NCBI GenBank assembly: GCA_016617855.1 | Contig: JAECUM010003709.1 | Span: 1 to 64,000 of the forward strand | Source: Megalonaias nervosa | Lineage: Eukaryota; Mollusca; Bivalvia; Unionida; Unionidae | Direction of reading: 5' to 3' | Length of the DNA stretch: 64,000 bases | Shown: positions 35,887-64,000 of the stretch, one piece after another | How the letters are laid out: each line of letters opens with the position of its first letter | Position numbering within the stretch: the stretch's first letter is position 1 | Program-made: the position numbers and the translations under genes | Notes under the pieces: model-generated | What the model was told of the DNA's origin: nothing | Databases searched by the model: none | The model's input: the letters and a program-made list of their open reading frames with translations, nothing else

Positions 35887-36403
35887 TGAACCATAAGTCC
35901 CTCATGGTTTGTAGTACTGATATCACAGATTTATCATGGAAATATTCTGACTATGGTCATATGGTACATTAGTTATCACAATGATTGCCTTGGTACTGAT
36001 ATAGCATGATCACTAACTAACAAATTAAGCTTGCCGACAATCGCCAAGAGCAAGACATCACAACACTTGCAGTATAACAATAACAGCTGATATTGCTGTA
36101 TGGTCAGAGGTGCGGAGTGATGGACAGAAGAAATAAAAATCAGCAGGACAAGAATTTTCTCTCCATCTCTGATACATGTTCCTTCCAAACAGAAATGAAC
36201 ATCGATGCCATGCAGTACAGCAAACTATGTCTTCTGAAGTACTGCATGGGAAAAACAGTTTGTATTAAGACTTTACATCAAGTATTGGATGGCTTATGGT
36301 GGTCAGTCTGTGCTTGTTCCTACAACACATTTTTGAAGAGTGGCACTCAATACTTCCATGGGGATTAATGAATCTGTTTGCACATCTGAGAATGCATAGA
36401 GCT

Positions 36404-64000
<27,597 letters not shown>

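Larger units (their letters stand above)
21610..36205 (-). repeat. Right arm of the large inverted duplication
   Basis: This is the mirror copy of 2478-14795. Private insertions are an LTR element at 22386-25221, a block of about 300 bases at 25861-26163, a SINE at 33734-33984 and a block of about 1.48 kb at 34405-35886. A segment at about 28430-29150 does not match its left counterpart. The outer end lies about 200 bases downstream of the kinesin stop codon. No coding gene is supported inside the arm apart from transposon remnants. Confidence 0.93.

Noticed and set aside
2478..36205. Assembly artefact (collapsed or folded contig) as the cause of the palindrome
   Set aside because: The arms differ by substitutions throughout and each has private insertions with proper target duplications, which an artefact would not create. 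Only long reads can fully exclude it.

Overview
This is AT-rich, intron-rich animal DNA, not prokaryotic. Short exons with GT-AG borders lie in kilobase introns, surrounded by tRNA-derived SINEs, MITEs, LTR and non-LTR retrotransposons, a Penelope-like remnant, and many microsatellites and minisatellites. The gene and the repeat mix fit a lophotrochozoan, most likely a mollusc; that placement is inference. Only one host gene is recognisable: a kinesin-13 (KIF2/MCAK-like) microtubule depolymerase on the minus strand. Thirteen exons are visible from 64000 (mid P-loop; the 5' part is outside the window) to the stop codon at 36404. They join in one open frame of 384 residues plus stop.

Layout. 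1-2477: (TA)n, a broken Penelope-like element (about 600-1250, minus strand) and unassigned sequence. 2478-36205: a large inverted duplication. Its left arm (2478-14795) and right arm (21610-36205) are diverged mirror copies around a 6.8-kb spacer. The right arm's outer end lies about 200 bases downstream of the kinesin stop codon. Each arm has private insertions. The left arm carries a 2.26-kb fold-back DNA transposon (7505-9760). The right arm carries an internally deleted Ty3/gypsy-like LTR element (22386-25221), a SINE (33734-33984) and two unexplained blocks. The spacer holds an hAT-like MITE with a perfect 8-bp target duplication, nested LTR/SINE copies, a LINE remnant with a duplicated catalytic motif, and a solo LTR with a 5-bp target duplication.

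36404-64000: the kinesin gene. Its introns hold an RTE-like LINE, SINEs, a 68-bp minisatellite with higher-order structure, other satellite-like arrays, an hAT-like insertion, a solo LTR, and two families of roughly 130-170-bp interspersed repeats (called A and B here).

The most unusual items are: (1) the fold-back transposon, whose two inverted arms each carry a consensus-perfect replication-dependent histone mRNA 3' stem-loop plus a downstream purine-rich element; (2) the inverted duplication itself; and (3) an apparent one-sided loss of CpG in the right arm. No CRISPR array, operon, rRNA gene or functional tRNA gene is supported.
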